Shown here: in pieces, positions 9,182 through 17,062 of the stretch
Numbering within the stretch: the first letter of the stretch is position 1
Layout: each line of letters opens with the position of its first letter
Source: Thermococcus sp. EP1
Lineage (GTDB): Archaea > Methanobacteriota_B > Thermococci > Thermococcales > Thermococcaceae
Direction of reading: 5' to 3'
Length of the DNA: 64,000 nt
NCBI RefSeq assembly: GCF_001317345.1
Contig: NZ_JXCG01000001.1
Location: 124,001 to 188,000 of the forward strand
Position numbers and translations under genes: made by a program
Notes under the pieces: generated by a model
Told to the model about the DNA's origin: nothing
Databases searched by the model: none
The model's input: only the letters and a program-made list of their open reading frames with translations

Positions 9182-10027
9182 ATGAAGAAAATCCTAGCTT
9201 TAATCAGCATCCTTGCAATTTTACCCCTTATCAGTGCCCAATTTACAGTCTCTGAGATGGAATTAACTGTATACACTGATGGTTATGTCAAAGTTCATTA
9301 TCAAATAATTCCCGATGAATACTCCTCCCAGATAATTCTGCCATTTTTAGGAGAGAACTACGAAGGACTGGCAGTCGTTGATGAAAATAACAACCCATTA
9401 AATTTCGAGATTTACGACAAACATATAGTGATATATGTTGGCGAGGCCCAAATCGTTGATGTTTCTTATTATACACCAGACATTACATATAAAGAGGGAC
9501 TGGTATGGACAATTAATGTTTCTAGTGACTTCCCCTTTAATATAATTCTACCAGAAAATGCTGTTGTTGTGGATCTTTCAGAAGTGCCCCTCAAAATAGC
9601 CTCCAATGTAATAACAATGCCCCCTGGGAATCAAAGTATCTCATACACTTTGGAATTCAAAGAAACTCCTACAGAGGAAGGACAAAGTTATAGCAAATAT
9701 CTTTTACCATTAGGAATTTTGGTGTTTATACTCTTGATTTCTATTGTCCTTGCCAGAAATAGGAGAAAAGAGCCTAAAAGAACAGAAGTCCACATAGACA
9801 AAGAAGAATTCTTGAAAAAACTCGAATCCTTTAATCTAAATGAAGATGAAAGGAGAGCATTACTTTATATCTTAGAGAAAGGTGGAAGAGCCAGCCAAGC
9901 AGAAGTGAGAACTGCTCTGGAGATACCAAAAACTACAGCTTGGAGAATGTTCAAACGTCTTGAAAAGCAAGGGTTAGTGAAAATAATCAAAGGAAGAAAA
10001 GAAAACTGGGTGGAACTCAAGCTTTGA
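9182..10027 (+). CDS. Membrane-anchored winged-helix transcription regulator
   Basis: 281 residues. An N-terminal signal/anchor (ILALISILAILPLISA) is followed by a beta-rich extracytoplasmic region to about residue 170. One transmembrane helix (LLPLGILVFILLISIVLA) then leads to a basic stop (RNRRKEPKR) and a cytoplasmic C-terminal winged helix. The latter has EDERRALLYILEKGG, an S-QAEVRTAL recognition region, KTTAWRMFKRLE and a KIIKGRKENWVEL wing. Outside sensor plus inside DNA-binding domain on one chain is a known archaeal arrangement. The start has the GGAGGTTGGGAG ribosome site upstream. It follows the secreted repeat protein closely and likely responds to it or to a shared ligand; the target genes are unknown. 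Confidence 0.82.
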   Translation: MKKILALISILAILPLISAQFTVSEMELTVYTDGYVKVHYQIIPDEYSSQIILPFLGENYEGLAVVDENNNPLNFEIYDKHIVIYVGEAQIVDVSYYTPDITYKEGLVWTINVSSDFPFNIILPENAVVVDLSEVPLKIASNVITMPPGNQSISYTLEFKETPTEEGQSYSKYLLPLGILVFILLISIVLARNRRKEPKRTEVHIDKEEFLKKLESFNLNEDERRALLYILEKGGRASQAEVRTALEIPKTTAWRMFKRLEKQGLVKIIKGRKENWVELKL

Positions 10028-10065
10028 GGTACTCCCTTACCATTCTTTCTCAATTTATCCAAAAC

Positions 10066-10219
10066 GTGAACTACCCCACCCTGAAGGGTGAGGCTTCGTG
10101 AGAGTTCATTCGGCATCCCGTTGCCGGTAGCCTCACTCTCACCGGCCGGTTCACACGGCCACTACCGACTATCCCTCCAACAAGGGAATCGCCGGCTACT
10201 TTTCAAATTGTTAAACCAC
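10066..10219 (-). ncRNA. Structured high-GC ncRNA with TnpB/omegaRNA-like 3' end
   Basis: Read on the minus strand, this GC-rich block in AT-rich DNA folds into several perfect stems. They are TCCCT/AGGGA (10171-10188 area), GGTAG (10166-10162) with CTACC (10130-10126), a nested GGCCG/CGGCC hairpin, GGCA/TGCC, and a terminal CACCC-TTCA-GGGTG hairpin (10077-10090). The loop GTGAAC (10154-10149) is complementary to GTTCAC at the 3' end (10071-10066). GTGAGGCT (10136-10129) pairs with AGCCTCAC (10095-10088), so pseudoknots are possible. The 3' segment resembles right ends of IS200/IS605 elements. A consensus promoter precedes it. No transposase gene is adjacent. It could instead be one of the free-standing high-GC RNAs known in Pyrococcus. 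Confidence 0.65.
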
Positions 10220-10238
10220 TTATTACTACTGGCAAGAG

Positions 10239-10253
10239 TATTTAAACTTTTCG
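10239..10253 (-). promoter_or_regulatory. BRE/TATA promoter of the orphan ncRNA
   Basis: On the minus strand CCGAAAA (BRE-like, 10253-10247) is followed directly by GTTTAAATA (10247-10239), a strong match to the Thermococcales promoter consensus. Transcription would begin near 10217, just before the structured block. The 300-bp gap between the regulator gene and metG holds this promoter, the ncRNA and nothing else I can identify. Confidence 0.65.
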
Positions 10254-10331
10254 GTGTTTGCTTTTAGAGTGTTTGCATCCCCTCCCTTTCGGAAAGGGTC
10301 TTCCCAAAAAAGATAAAAATGGGGAGAAAAC

Positions 10332-12515
10332 TCACCTCACCTTTGCTCCAAGTTTAACTTCTTTTTCTGGAGTTAGCAAAGCAACATTTTTGCCATCATC
10401 TGCAGCCAAGATCATCCCCTGACTCTCGATTCCTCTGAGTTTCTTAGGCTCAAGGTTTGTTATTACAGCTACGTACCTATTGAGCAACTCTTCCTTTTTA
10501 TAGTATTTCTTCAGTCCTGCTACGAGTTGTCTGACTTCATCTCCAAGATCCACCTTAATCAAGTAAAGCTTGTCTGCATTTGGATGGTCTTCAACACCAA
10601 TTATCTTTCCAATTCTTATGTCAAGTTTTGCAAATTCCTCAAATTTCACATAGCTCACTTTACTACCCTCCTTTTTTTCTCTTTTAGGTGTGATTTTCAT
10701 TTTCTCCCCATAAATCCTCCTAAGAATTATCTCACTTTCATCCCCAAGTCTCTCTTTAGCTATCTTTATAACATCCTCCATTTTGTAGTACTTATCTAAG
10801 AGAATTCTTGCACTTTCTGGATTTCCTTTGCCTATGTAGTTAACTACATATGCTATAATGTCCTCATCGCTGACCTTTCTAAAGAGAATTTCAGCCTTTC
10901 TAACTTTGTGACCTGCTTCTAGTGGGACGAATTCCCATCTTTTCACTTCCTCAATGTTAAGCAGATGCCAGATTTTCTCGCTCGCATCTGGAAGGAATGG
11001 CTCAAGGAGAACCCCAAGGGCCTTGACTAACTGGAGGGAAATATTTACTGTAGTTCCTGTTCTAACTTTATCAGTCTTAGCAGTCTTCCATGGCCTCTGA
11101 TAGTCAAAGTACTGGTTTCCAAATATTGCTAGGGCCATTACCCTCTTGAGAGCTTCCTTAAACTGATACCTCGAAATAAGCCTACCTACTTCCTCAAAGG
11201 TTTTTTCAATTTCTTTAAGTGCTTTTCTGTCAAGATCATCAAGTTCTCCAGTTTCTGGAACCTTTCCATCAAAATACCTGTTCACAAAGGTCAGTGCTCG
11301 GTGTACAAAGTTTCCAAGATTGTTCACAAGTTCCTCGTTTATTTTCTTTTTGAAGTCCTCAAAGCTAAAGTCACTGTCCCTTGTTTCAGGCATTATAGCC
11401 GTTAGGTAGTATCTCAAATAATCCGCAGGAAATGCATCAAGGAACTCATGGACCCATATCGCCCAATTTCTGCTTGTTGAGAACTTTCTTCCCTCAAGAT
11501 TTAGGTATTCGTTTGCTGGGATGTCATATGGAAGATTCCATTCAAACTTAGCATTATTGTCCTCATACTTTCCATAAGCCATTAAGAATGCTGGCCAGAA
11601 TATGGCGTGGAATGGGACATTGTCTTTTCCAATGAAATGGATCACTCTTGTTTCACCATCAATGTTAAACCAGTACTTTTTCCACTCATCCTCTTTTCCA
11701 AGTTTTTTGAAGTGTTCTATTGTTATTGATACATAACCAATTGGAGCTTCAAACCATACGTAGAGGACTTTTCCTTTAACATCTTCATCTTCTAGCGGAA
11801 CCGGAATTCCCCAACTTAAATCCCTGGTTATTGCTCTCTCTTCCAAACCTTCATTAATCCATCCTAACACAGTGTTTCTAACATTTGATTTCCAGTGTTC
11901 TTGCCTGAGAACCCAATCCTTAAGTTTTTCTTGAAAGTCTTGCATTCTTATATAGTAATGAGCTGAGTCCCTAAAGGTAATTGAGTTTCCACAGATATTA
12001 CATTTCGGATTTATAAGTTTCTCTGGAGTTAGTGGATGTCCACAGACTTCACATTGATCTCCTCTTTGCTCTTCCGCACCGCAGTAAGGGCATGTTCCAA
12101 TAACATACCTGTCAGGTAAGAACATTTTATCGTGCTCACAATAAGCTTGTTTTTCAACTTTCTTAACTAAGTAACCATTTTCAAGAGCTTTAAGGAAGAA
12201 CTCCTGACTTATACGATAATGAACCGGGAGCTCAGTTCTACCAAAGTAATCAAAGCTAATTTTAGCCCTCTCAAAAGTTGTCTTGATGTGTTCATGATAG
12301 TAATCAACTATTTCCCTTGGGCTCTTTCCTTCTTTAAGGGCTCTGAACGTTATTGGTGTACCATGCTCATCTGTTCCACATATAAATACAACATCCTCTC
12401 CTTTTAACCTCAAGTAGCGTACGAATATATCCGCCGGCAGGTAGGCTCCGGCCAAATGCCCTGCATGAATAGGGCCATTAGCATAAGGCAAAGCAGATGT
12501 CACTGTGAACCTCAT
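10332..12515 (-). CDS. metG: Methionyl-tRNA synthetase
   Basis: About 727 residues. Class I synthetase with ALPYANGPIHAGH (HIGH-type motif), two CxxC zinc knuckles near residues 140-175 (CPYCGAEEQ, CEVCGH, CNICGN), the catalytic loop KFSTSRN (KMSKS equivalent), an anticodon-binding helical domain, and a C-terminal OB-fold tRNA-binding domain (FAKLDIRIGKI to the end) fused on the same chain. The ATG at 12515 follows GGGGGTGA; an upstream in-frame TTG at 12530 probably lies at or before the transcription start. TnpB-end-like sequences lie on both sides of the gene. Confidence 0.97.
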   Translation of the reverse strand: MRFTVTSALPYANGPIHAGHLAGAYLPADIFVRYLRLKGEDVVFICGTDEHGTPITFRALKEGKSPREIVDYYHEHIKTTFERAKISFDYFGRTELPVHYRISQEFFLKALENGYLVKKVEKQAYCEHDKMFLPDRYVIGTCPYCGAEEQRGDQCEVCGHPLTPEKLINPKCNICGNSITFRDSAHYYIRMQDFQEKLKDWVLRQEHWKSNVRNTVLGWINEGLEERAITRDLSWGIPVPLEDEDVKGKVLYVWFEAPIGYVSITIEHFKKLGKEDEWKKYWFNIDGETRVIHFIGKDNVPFHAIFWPAFLMAYGKYEDNNAKFEWNLPYDIPANEYLNLEGRKFSTSRNWAIWVHEFLDAFPADYLRYYLTAIMPETRDSDFSFEDFKKKINEELVNNLGNFVHRALTFVNRYFDGKVPETGELDDLDRKALKEIEKTFEEVGRLISRYQFKEALKRVMALAIFGNQYFDYQRPWKTAKTDKVRTGTTVNISLQLVKALGVLLEPFLPDASEKIWHLLNIEEVKRWEFVPLEAGHKVRKAEILFRKVSDEDIIAYVVNYIGKGNPESARILLDKYYKMEDVIKIAKERLGDESEIILRRIYGEKMKITPKREKKEGSKVSYVKFEEFAKLDIRIGKIIGVEDHPNADKLYLIKVDLGDEVRQLVAGLKKYYKKEELLNRYVAVITNLEPKKLRGIESQGMILAADDGKNVALLTPEKEVKLGAKVR

Positions 12516-12546
12516 CCCTATCACCCCCAAAGACTAACTCGCTGCC

Positions 12547-12555
12547 CTTTATAAG
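12547..12555 (-). promoter_or_regulatory. TATA box of metG
   Basis: CTTATAAAG on the minus strand lies about 35 bp upstream of the ATG at 12515 and predicts a start of transcription near 12525, supporting the ATG over the TTG at 12530. Confidence 0.5.
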
Positions 12556-12585
12556 TTCTCGCCAATTTTAAATATTACGGTGGGT

Positions 12586-12606
12586 TATTTTCATCTCATG
12601 AAAATA
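12586..12606. repeat. 21-bp perfect palindrome between metG and queD
   Basis: TATTTTCAT (12586-12594) and ATGAAAATA (12598-12606) are perfect inverted repeats around a CTC spacer. The site lies in the divergent region between metG and queD and has the size and symmetry of a dimeric regulator operator. Confidence 0.55.
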
Positions 12607-12679
12607 TGCCTATTAATATATATCGGTTCTCTATTCCAAGAGACTTTTTAGTGCTTGAATTCTTTACATTTTTTCTTTT

Positions 12680-12715
12680 GAAAGCCTCGCCCTTTAGAGC
12701 GGGGAGGAGGCCAGC
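12680..12715 (+). repeat. IS200/IS605-like right-end remnant
   Basis: A GC-rich hairpin (AAGCCTCGCCCTTTAGAGC then GGGGAGGAGG) sits in AT-rich DNA 43 bp before queD. It matches the 3' end of the orphan ncRNA on the other side of metG at 19 of 23 positions, in the opposite orientation. Such GCCCTTTAGGGCGGGGAGG blocks mark right ends and omegaRNA scaffolds of TnpB-bearing elements in archaea; here the G-to-A change in the stem and the absence of any tnpB point to a decayed remnant. Confidence 0.5.
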
Positions 12716-12757
12716 AAAGTATTTTAACTCTTGAATCAAAATCCCTCTGGTGAAAGT

Positions 12758-13105
12758 ATGAAGGCAAGGCTCAGAGAAAAGTTTAGTTTTGATGCTGCAC
12801 ATGCTGTAATAATTAATGGCGAACCCGAAGAAATACATGGCCATACGTTCAAAGGAGAAGTTCTAATCGAAGGAGAGGTTAAAGAAGGTTATATAATGGA
12901 CTTTCTGGAACTAAGAAAAATAATAGAAATGACAATAGCACCATTGAAACATAAAAATCTCAACAGAATATTTAAAAATCCAACCACGGAAAACATAGCC
13001 CTATGGATTGCTGAACAGATCAAAACAAACTTGCCGGAGAATATCAGACTTTACAAAATCGTTTTGTGGGAAGGAGACGAAAATGGGGTTGAATTCGAGT
13101 TTTAA
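12758..13105 (+). CDS. 6-pyruvoyl tetrahydropterin synthase/QueD family protein
   Basis: 115 residues, the usual size of a single T-fold subunit. FSFDAAHAV and EEIHGHTF carry the three zinc-binding His; YIMDFLELRKI and PTTENIALWIAEQI are typical of the 6-carboxytetrahydropterin synthase branch. The ATG at 12758 follows GGTGA by 4 nt. Family members act in queuosine/archaeosine precursor (preQ0) or pterin synthesis. The canonical catalytic Cys of classical PTPS is not obvious, so the exact reaction is uncertain. The archaeosine enzyme tgtA lies in the same window, though 40 kb away. Confidence 0.85.
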   Translation: MKARLREKFSFDAAHAVIINGEPEEIHGHTFKGEVLIEGEVKEGYIMDFLELRKIIEMTIAPLKHKNLNRIFKNPTTENIALWIAEQIKTNLPENIRLYKIVLWEGDENGVEFEF

Positions 13106-13159
13106 GACCTACCAAAAAACTAAAAGTTACACTACCAAAGATATAACGGGGTGTAGAAA

Positions 13160-14332
13160 ATGAGAGACTTTTACATCGCTCATGAAGATGAGATAAAAAG
13201 CGGTGAAACTACTGATGTCTATTTTATCAGAACAAAAAAAGTTCTCGAGGAAAAGAATATTCATAAAAAAGTTTTTGCAGATATAAGCACCACATCACTC
13301 CCAAAAAATTGGAAATGGGGAGTTTTAGCAGGAGTTGAAGAAGTGGCAAAACTTTTGGAAGGTCACCCAGTGAACGTTTATTCTATGCCAGAAGGTACAA
13401 TCTTCCACCCATACGAACCGGTAATGCAAATCGAAGGATACTACAAAGAATTTGGAATTTTTGAAACTGCTTTACTCGGAATGTTAAGTCAAGCGAGTGG
13501 AATCGCAACTGCAGCATTGAGAACAAAGATCGCAGCCAAATTTAAACCGGTATATTCATTTGGAATAAGACACATGCATCCAGCTATAGCACCAATGATA
13601 GATCGCTCAGCTTTTATAGGTGGATGTGATGGTGTCAGTGGTGTTCTTGGAGCGAAAATGATAGGAGAAAAGCCTGTTGGAACGATGCCCCACGCTCTAA
13701 TACTAACTATTGGAGACCAGGTCAAAGCATGGAAATACTTTGACGAGGTAATGCCTGAAGAAGTGCCAAGAGTCGCTCTTGTGGACACTCTCTGTGACGA
13801 GAAGCTAGAAGCATTAATGGCCGCTGAGGCCCTAGGAAAGAGACTAGCGGCAATTAGATTAGACACACCAAGCTCTAGAAGAGGGAATTTCAAACGAATA
13901 ATTGAAGAAGTAAGATGGGAGCTGGATTTAAGAGGTTATGAACATGTGAAAATCTTTTTAAGTGGGGGACTTGACGAAGAGAGCCTTAAAGAGCTCGTAG
14001 AGGTTGCAGATGCTTTTGGCGTGGGTGGAAGTATAGCAAGTGCAAAGCCAATAGACTTCTCTCTCGACATAGTAGAAGTTGAAGGAAAGGCCCATACAAA
14101 AAGAGGGAAACTCAGTGGAAGGAAACAAGTCTACCGCTGTGAGAAGGGACATTATCACAGAGTTCCAGCAGATAAACAACTTAAAAAATGCCCTCTATGT
14201 GGAGCAGAAGTTGAACCGCTCCTAAAACCACTAATCAAAGATGGAGAAATAGTAGCAGATCTACCAAAGGCAAGAGAAATAAGGGAATACGTACTAGAAC
14301 AAGCTAAAAAATTTGGACTCACATTAGAATAG
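13160..14332 (+). CDS. pncB: Nicotinate phosphoribosyltransferase
   Basis: 390 residues. The archaeal form of the NAD salvage enzyme that joins nicotinate to PRPP. Visible are the type II PRTase barrel elements GIRHMHPAIAP, VDTLCDEKLEA, AIRLDTPSSR and the phosphate-binding LSGGLDE and GVGGSIAS. A zinc-ribbon-like insert lies near the C-terminus (YRCEKGHYH and KKCPLCGAE). The ATG follows GGGGTG. The PRPP synthase gene prs is also in this window, but far away. Confidence 0.92.
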   Translation: MRDFYIAHEDEIKSGETTDVYFIRTKKVLEEKNIHKKVFADISTTSLPKNWKWGVLAGVEEVAKLLEGHPVNVYSMPEGTIFHPYEPVMQIEGYYKEFGIFETALLGMLSQASGIATAALRTKIAAKFKPVYSFGIRHMHPAIAPMIDRSAFIGGCDGVSGVLGAKMIGEKPVGTMPHALILTIGDQVKAWKYFDEVMPEEVPRVALVDTLCDEKLEALMAAEALGKRLAAIRLDTPSSRRGNFKRIIEEVRWELDLRGYEHVKIFLSGGLDEESLKELVEVADAFGVGGSIASAKPIDFSLDIVEVEGKAHTKRGKLSGRKQVYRCEKGHYHRVPADKQLKKCPLCGAEVEPLLKPLIKDGEIVADLPKAREIREYVLEQAKKFGLTLE

Positions 14333-14372
14333 TTTACTCTTTTTCAATATTTAATGAAAAAAGGAAAGAAAT

Positions 14373-14663
<291 letters not shown>

Positions 14664-14688
14664 TTAAAAATTTTGGAGAATAATGAAT

Positions 14689-15024
14689 TCAAATCATTCC
14701 AAAACGCTTCCTAACTTCATCACTTATTCTATCTGGAGTCCAAGGTGGATCAAAGGTTAGCTCTATTTCAGCATCTTTAACCCCTGGAATCTCAAGAACC
14801 TTTTGTTCCACTGCTTGAAGGAGCCACATGGTTAATGGACATCCTGGAGTCGTCATAGTCATTTTAACATACACAATGTTATCGGGGCGCAGATCAATTT
14901 CATAAATGAGGCCTAAGTTGACAATGTCTATTCCCAGTTCCGGATCAATAACTTCTTTGAGCTTTTCTAGAACAAGTTCCCTTGTGAGTTTAACTTCCCT
15001 CTCAACAGCTTTTTCTTCGCTCAT
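14689..15024 (-). CDS. MIP18/PaaD-like (DUF59) Fe-S assembly protein
   Basis: 111 residues. VIDPELGIDIVNLGLIY, MTMTTPGCPLTMWLL (conserved Cys) and LTFDPPWTPDRIS are diagnostic of the DUF59/MIP18 family, which helps insert or carry Fe-S clusters. The ATG at 15024 follows CAGGTGA. It lies next to the ferredoxin gene on the same strand, with a separate AT-rich promoter region between them. Confidence 0.9.
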   Translation of the reverse strand: MSEEKAVEREVKLTRELVLEKLKEVIDPELGIDIVNLGLIYEIDLRPDNIVYVKMTMTTPGCPLTMWLLQAVEQKVLEIPGVKDAEIELTFDPPWTPDRISDEVRKRFGMI

Positions 15025-15095
15025 TTTTTTCACCTGAAGAAAACTTTCAAACAACAAATTTAAACCTTATGGAACAAAAATGTGGAAAGAAAAAT

Positions 15096-16148
15096 TCAAG
15101 TTGTAGAACTCTCGTCATCGTCGTAGAGTTCTTGCCCAGCGGTAATCTCATCTTCGTAACCTTTTGAGCCTTCAATAGTTTGTATTCTAAACATGTAGCT
15201 CTTATACCAGTTATACTCTGGCATAACTTTTATTGGCAAGAGTTTCCATGCCCTAGTCTCTTCCACATAACCCCAGTTAACATATTCATTGAAGTTCCTT
15301 ATTATATCTGTGATAACAACGTTGAACTCGCTTATGAGAAGCTTTTCTATCTGGTACCATTTATCAGTAGAGCTTTCTCTTCTTGTTATACCAAAATATC
15401 CCGCACATCCAGGGCCTTTCAGTGTAGCTATTCCCCTTCCTACAAATGCTCTAACTGCATCTACTGTTTCAGGCGGATCTGTGATGAAAGTATCAAACTT
15501 TCTCAAGGCATACTCTGGTAGGGGTTTTCTAAGATCGAAAGTAAATATTTCTACATTATCATATCCTAGTTCCTCTGCTGTTTTTTCAATAAAGTTTGTA
15601 AGGCGTTCATCGATATCAAGAACCGCAATTCTCTTTGGAAGGCCTGAAAGCATTAAAGCAATGCTTGTAAGATCATCATCCCCTAAAACAAAGACCTCTT
15701 TATTCTCTAAGTCTCCTCTAGTATGCATTAAAGCAATTCTTGAGACTGTTGTTTCGGGAGTTACATAAGCTTGATCAAACTCATGTTTCGGTTCAGGTCT
15801 CTCTTTTACAATCTCTTTAAATTGCTCAAGAAGCTCGCTGAATGCATCAAGTTCGACAGTCTTTCCTTCACAATGTTTGCAGGTGTAATCCTCTCTTTTT
15901 CCAATCCCATACTTCTCCACAAGCTCCTTGCCCTTTTGAGTGAGAATTATGCCCTCTCTGAATTCAACGTAGTTTAAGTCGTGGAGTGCTTCAACAACTG
16001 CAACTACAAGTGGAAGTGGTTCCTCACTTAGATCAACGATCTTCCATGGATTATTGCTCGCTAAAATAGCACTTAATACATTCTCGATTTTTCTCTCATA
16101 AACCGGAATGGGGGTTTTCTCTTTAACTCTCTCCACAATATCCATCAT
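15096..16148 (-). CDS. bpsA: N4-bis(aminopropyl)spermidine synthase (branched polyamine synthase)
   Basis: 350 residues, matching the BpsA enzyme known from Thermococcus kodakarensis. The N-terminal winged-helix-like region is followed by a Cys pair (YTCKHC) and a Rossmann aminopropyltransferase domain with VFVLGDDDLTS (the GDDD motif), VLDIDERLT and FITDPPETVDA, and a DDDESSTT tail. It adds aminopropyl groups from decarboxylated SAM to spermidine, making the branched polyamine that stabilises nucleic acids at high temperature. The ATG at 16148 follows GGAGGG; a GTG at 16154 is in frame. Confidence 0.95.
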   Translation of the reverse strand: MMDIVERVKEKTPIPVYERKIENVLSAILASNNPWKIVDLSEEPLPLVVAVVEALHDLNYVEFREGIILTQKGKELVEKYGIGKREDYTCKHCEGKTVELDAFSELLEQFKEIVKERPEPKHEFDQAYVTPETTVSRIALMHTRGDLENKEVFVLGDDDLTSIALMLSGLPKRIAVLDIDERLTNFIEKTAEELGYDNVEIFTFDLRKPLPEYALRKFDTFITDPPETVDAVRAFVGRGIATLKGPGCAGYFGITRRESSTDKWYQIEKLLISEFNVVITDIIRNFNEYVNWGYVEETRAWKLLPIKVMPEYNWYKSYMFRIQTIEGSKGYEDEITAGQELYDDDESSTT

Positions 16149-16267
16149 CTTCACTCCCTCCGATTAAATTTTTAACAAAACCGTTGGAAGAAGTTCAGAT
16201 GCACCCATTTTAAAGTTTTTGGAATACATTTTTAGCCTGTGCTCCCTTAAGAAGATAGGTGAATAGA

Positions 16268-17062
16268 ATGGCAATTTATTTCATAGGACTTGGACTTTAT
16301 GATGAAAAGGATATCACTCTTAAAGGTCTAGAAATAGCAAAGAAGTGTGAATTATTATTCGCAGAGTTTTACACCTCTCTTTTAGCAGGGACTACCATAG
16401 AAAAAATAGAGCAACAGATAGGAAAACCTATTAGAGTTCTAAATCGAGAGGATGTTGAACTAAACTTTGAAAAGATAGTTCTCAAGGAGGCCAAAGAAAA
16501 GAACGTTGCTTTTTTAACCGCTGGAGATCCAATGGTAGCCACTACACACGCGGATCTAAGGATAAGAGCAAAACAGAGGGGAATAGAAAGTTACATTATT
16601 CATGCCCCCTCAATATACTCAGCCATATCAATAACAGGGCTTCATATCTATAAATTTGGAAAAAGCGCTACTGTCGCATATCCAGAAAAAAATTGGTTTC
16701 CAACAAGCCACTATGATGTACTAAAAGAAAACAAAGAACGTGGGCTCCATACTCTCCTCTTTCTTGACATAAAGGCAGACCAAGGAAGGTATATGAGCGC
16801 AAATGAAGCTATGCGCATCCTTCTACAGATAGAAGAAATGAAGAAAGAGGATGTCTTCACTGAGAACACATTAGCGATCGTACTCGCTAGAGCAGGGTCA
16901 CTAACTCCCACACTTAAGGCCGGATATGTAAAAGAACTGATAAAAGAAGATTTTGGAAAACAACCTCACGTATTAATAGTCCCAGGCAAGCTTCATATAG
17001 TAGAAGCAGAATATCTCGTGGAATTTGCCAACGCCCCAAAGGAAATATTGAAAGATGTTTAA
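16268..17062 (+). CDS. dphB: Diphthine synthase
   Basis: 264 residues. SAM-dependent methyltransferase of the tetrapyrrole-methylase fold: YFIGLGLYDEKDITLKG, AFLTAGDPMVATTHADL, HAPSIYSAI and LARAGSLTPTL are conserved Dph5/DphB motifs. It trimethylates the modified His of elongation factor 2 during diphthamide synthesis. The ATG at 16268 follows GGTGA. The stop codon shares a TTAA palindrome with the stop of the convergent malic enzyme, a 4-bp overlap. Confidence 0.96.
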   Translation: MAIYFIGLGLYDEKDITLKGLEIAKKCELLFAEFYTSLLAGTTIEKIEQQIGKPIRVLNREDVELNFEKIVLKEAKEKNVAFLTAGDPMVATTHADLRIRAKQRGIESYIIHAPSIYSAISITGLHIYKFGKSATVAYPEKNWFPTSHYDVLKENKERGLHTLLFLDIKADQGRYMSANEAMRILLQIEEMKKEDVFTENTLAIVLARAGSLTPTLKAGYVKELIKEDFGKQPHVLIVPGKLHIVEAEYLVEFANAPKEILKDV

